A model generated the notes under the pieces. That model worked only from the letters and a program-made list of their open reading frames with translations, had not been told where the DNA came from and did not search any database. The translations under genes were made by a program, and so were the position numbers. This document shows, piece after piece, positions 5,230 through 6,542 of a DNA stretch of 6,542 nucleotides. The first letter of the stretch is position 1, and the number at the start of each line of letters is the position of its first letter. The stretch is taken from NCBI GenBank assembly GCA_050942555.1, contig JBMNNN010000119.1, positions 1-6,542 of the forward strand, given 5' to 3'. Source of the stretch: JAAYXU01 sp050942555 (GTDB lineage: Bacteria > Bacillota > Clostridia > Christensenellales > UMGS416).

Positions 5230-6057
5230 TCAGCGCTCAGCAATCCCTCCCATCCCCGAGTCGCGCAGGAGCGACAGGAAATTACCCGACAGGATCTTTC
5301 GCTTGACGCCGTCGGGGAGAGGCGAAAACACAACCCGCCCGAAATCGTAGCGTGGATCCAGGTTAATAAGGTCGCTGCCGTATATGACGCGGTCCTCCCC
5401 CGCTATCGCCACCAAATCCTCTATGGCCAGTGGGTTTGACAGCGAGCCGCAGATCTCCATATACAGGTTGGGGTAGCTCGCCATGATCTGGGAAAGGCTG
5501 CGGGACAGGTCCGCCGAGCCGCCGCCCTGGTGCGCGCACAGCAGCTTCATGCTGGGGTGCATTTGGGCTAGCTCTTCCACCTCATTGAGGGGAGGGCTGT
5601 TCCCCCAGGTATGGGTGAGCACCACGCATCTCCTGTCGTTGGCGAACCCGGCGGCGTACCGATATTCGGGCTGCGTGAGCGAGCCGTGATAGCCCGGCAG
5701 GAACTTTAGCCCCAGGAAGCCCGGATGATCTGCGTACAGACCGATCTGCTCCCTGACCGCTTCCATGCCTTCGCCGGGACAGACGCAGATATACCCGTAG
5801 ATCCGGCCGGGAAAGTCGCTGATAGCCGCGGCCGTCGTTTCGTTGGCGACAGCCATCATGCCCATGACAAGCGGATGGGGCGCCGTGACGATGCAGTCGA
5901 TGCCCAGCCGGTCCATGCTGCGGACGATGGCCCCGGTCGTGGTTTCCTGCGGCGACTGATACCAGCCGCTCATATAGTATGGGCCGATATGGGTATGGGC
6001 GTCCACGACGAAAGCGGATACCGGTTTCCCCTGGAACGCTTCATCCCTTATCGTCAT
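5230..6057 (-). CDS. Amidohydrolase-2 family metal-dependent hydrolase
   Basis: A 275-residue TIM-barrel hydrolase with the full amidohydrolase-2 metal site: V-D-A-H21-T-H23-I-G after strand 1, G-L-K118-F-L-P, L-T-H149-T-W, L-C-A-H176-Q-G-G, and V-I-Y-G-S-D229-L near the C-terminus. Members hydrolyse lactones, amides or decarboxylate carboxylated rings; in sugar clusters they are often lactonases. The start at 6057 is chosen because GGGAGGG lies 7 nt upstream and the protein then begins shortly before the first barrel strand. An ATG 108 nt further upstream in frame would add 36 Arg/Ser-rich residues that lie wholly within the preceding gene. It overlaps that gene by 17 nt, so the two amidohydrolases are co-transcribed and probably partners. 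No signal peptide is seen. Substrate unknown. Confidence 0.92.
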   Translation of the reverse strand: MTIRDEAFQGKPVSAFVVDAHTHIGPYYMSGWYQSPQETTTGAIVRSMDRLGIDCIVTAPHPLVMGMMAVANETTAAAISDFPGRIYGYICVCPGEGMEAVREQIGLYADHPGFLGLKFLPGYHGSLTQPEYRYAAGFANDRRCVVLTHTWGNSPPLNEVEELAQMHPSMKLLCAHQGGGSADLSRSLSQIMASYPNLYMEICGSLSNPLAIEDLVAIAGEDRVIYGSDLINLDPRYDFGRVVFSPLPDGVKRKILSGNFLSLLRDSGMGGIAER

Positions 6058-6542
6058 AGCGTATCCCTCCCTGCAGGCGCTCCCAGTTCGCGTGCAATAT
6101 ATTATGCTTATGCGCATCCTCGATCGGTGAATAGAACACCATCGAAAGACCGCCCGCCGGGACATGCTCGGGCAGGCCGCTTCCCAGCAGCAGCTTTTCG
6201 CTTAAGGAACGCTCGTTTACGAGCTCCTCCAGATACCCCGTGTCGATGATGATGTTCATGTCGATATACAGGTTGGAAAGCTTTGTGATGAGCGGGGTCA
6301 GCGCCCTGGAACAGTTAAAGTAACGGCGCAGTATTACGATAGGGATATTTGGAAAATCACGCGCCAGCGGCGGGATATCCTCAAAGGCAGGCGCTTCGCC
6401 GGCGTCCAGCAGCAGCGGGAGGCGCAGCTCGTCGAGCGTCCCCAGTATATGGTCGCAGAAAAACGCATTGAGCGGGTATCTCTGTGTCCTGGGCAGCATG
6501 CGCACCGCCGCCGGGCGGTTTGCCCGCAGCCTTTCTGCAAGC
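6041..6542 (-). CDS. Atypical amidohydrolase-2 family protein, C-terminal part (cut by window edge)
   Basis: About 166 residues are visible and the frame stays open to the right edge. A GTG at 6505 has no ribosome binding site and is unlikely to be the start. The visible part matches the second half of an amidohydrolase-2 barrel: L-P-L-L-L-D-A-G, I-P-I-V-I-L-R, N-L-Y-I-D-M-N, then K-L-L-L-G-S-G-L-P-E-H-V-P-A-G-G, ending with H-x-x-I-L-H-A-N-W-E-R-L-Q-G, equivalent to the family's usual I-x-x-x-N-x-x-R-L ending. The aspartate normally found in G-S-D is glycine here, and no metal-binding His is evident at the H-x-G-G position (I-V-I-L-R-R-Y instead), so it may bind metal differently or be a non-catalytic partner of the canonical enzyme it overlaps by 17 nt. 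The N-terminal H-x-H site lies outside the window. Confidence 0.8.
   Translation of the reverse strand, partial: LAERLRANRPAAVRMLPRTQRYPLNAFFCDHILGTLDELRLPLLLDAGEAPAFEDIPPLARDFPNIPIVILRRYFNCSRALTPLITKLSNLYIDMNIIIDTGYLEELVNERSLSEKLLLGSGLPEHVPAGGLSMVFYSPIEDAHKHNILHANWERLQGGIRYDDKG
6065..6071 (-). promoter_or_regulatory. Ribosome binding site fixing the amidohydrolase start
   Basis: GGGAGGG on the minus strand lies 7 nt before the ATG at 6057, inside the 3' end of the preceding amidohydrolase gene. It supports this start over the longer frame beginning at 6165. Confidence 0.8.

Noticed and set aside
4412..5350. A 312-codon open frame on the + strand opposite the ROK gene
   Set aside because: It is antisense to a well-supported ROK protein, crosses into the amidohydrolase gene, shows no recognisable domain and has low-complexity-like composition typical of GC-rich antisense frames.
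5230..6165. A longer amidohydrolase with 36 extra N-terminal residues
   Set aside because: The extension is Arg/Ser-rich, lies entirely within the upstream gene, and a strong GGGAGGG site points to the start at 6057.

Overview
The window looks like a chromosomal catabolic locus of a Gram-positive-type anaerobe, most plausibly a member of Bacillota/Clostridia. This rests on three things seen here: a base composition judged by eye in the mid-to-high fifties %GC, strong purine-rich Shine-Dalgarno sites 7 nt before starts, and a tRNA with an encoded CCA end followed by a long symmetrical terminator hairpin. The assignment is inference and a species cannot be named.

Left edge (1-427): a complete tRNA-Leu(CAG) gene on the + strand (9-95), followed directly by a terminator-like hairpin (95-131). 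The last 23 bases of the tRNA, from T-loop to CCA, are repeated exactly at 248-270 and are followed by a second terminator (275-303). The 175-bp unit between the copies looks like a tiny insertion or integration scar at the 3' end of the tRNA. A third terminator-like arm (319-329) could pair with the same 5' arm as the second terminator.

Main region (428-6542): every protein gene is on the - strand. In transcription order they are: (i) the C-terminal part of an atypical amidohydrolase (6041 to the right edge); (ii) a canonical amidohydrolase-2 family enzyme (5230-6057), overlapping the first by 17 nt; (iii) a ROK-family transcriptional regulator (3932-5143) with its own near-consensus promoter; (iv) a large putative glycoside hydrolase resembling the GHL6 'hypothetical glycosyl hydrolase' proteins (1648-3651), behind a 280-bp gap holding a promoter with a palindrome in its spacer; and (v) a phosphomannose-isomerase-like double-cupin protein (428-1648) whose start overlaps the preceding stop by one base (TAATG).

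Reading them together (inference): the glycoside hydrolase has no visible signal peptide, so it probably acts in the cytoplasm on imported oligosaccharides or glycosides. The cupin protein would isomerise or bind a released sugar or sugar phosphate, the amidohydrolases could open lactones or process an acidic intermediate, and the ROK protein would sense a pathway sugar and control the cluster. The substrate is not identifiable from the sequence. No transporter or kinase is visible; these may lie beyond the right edge.
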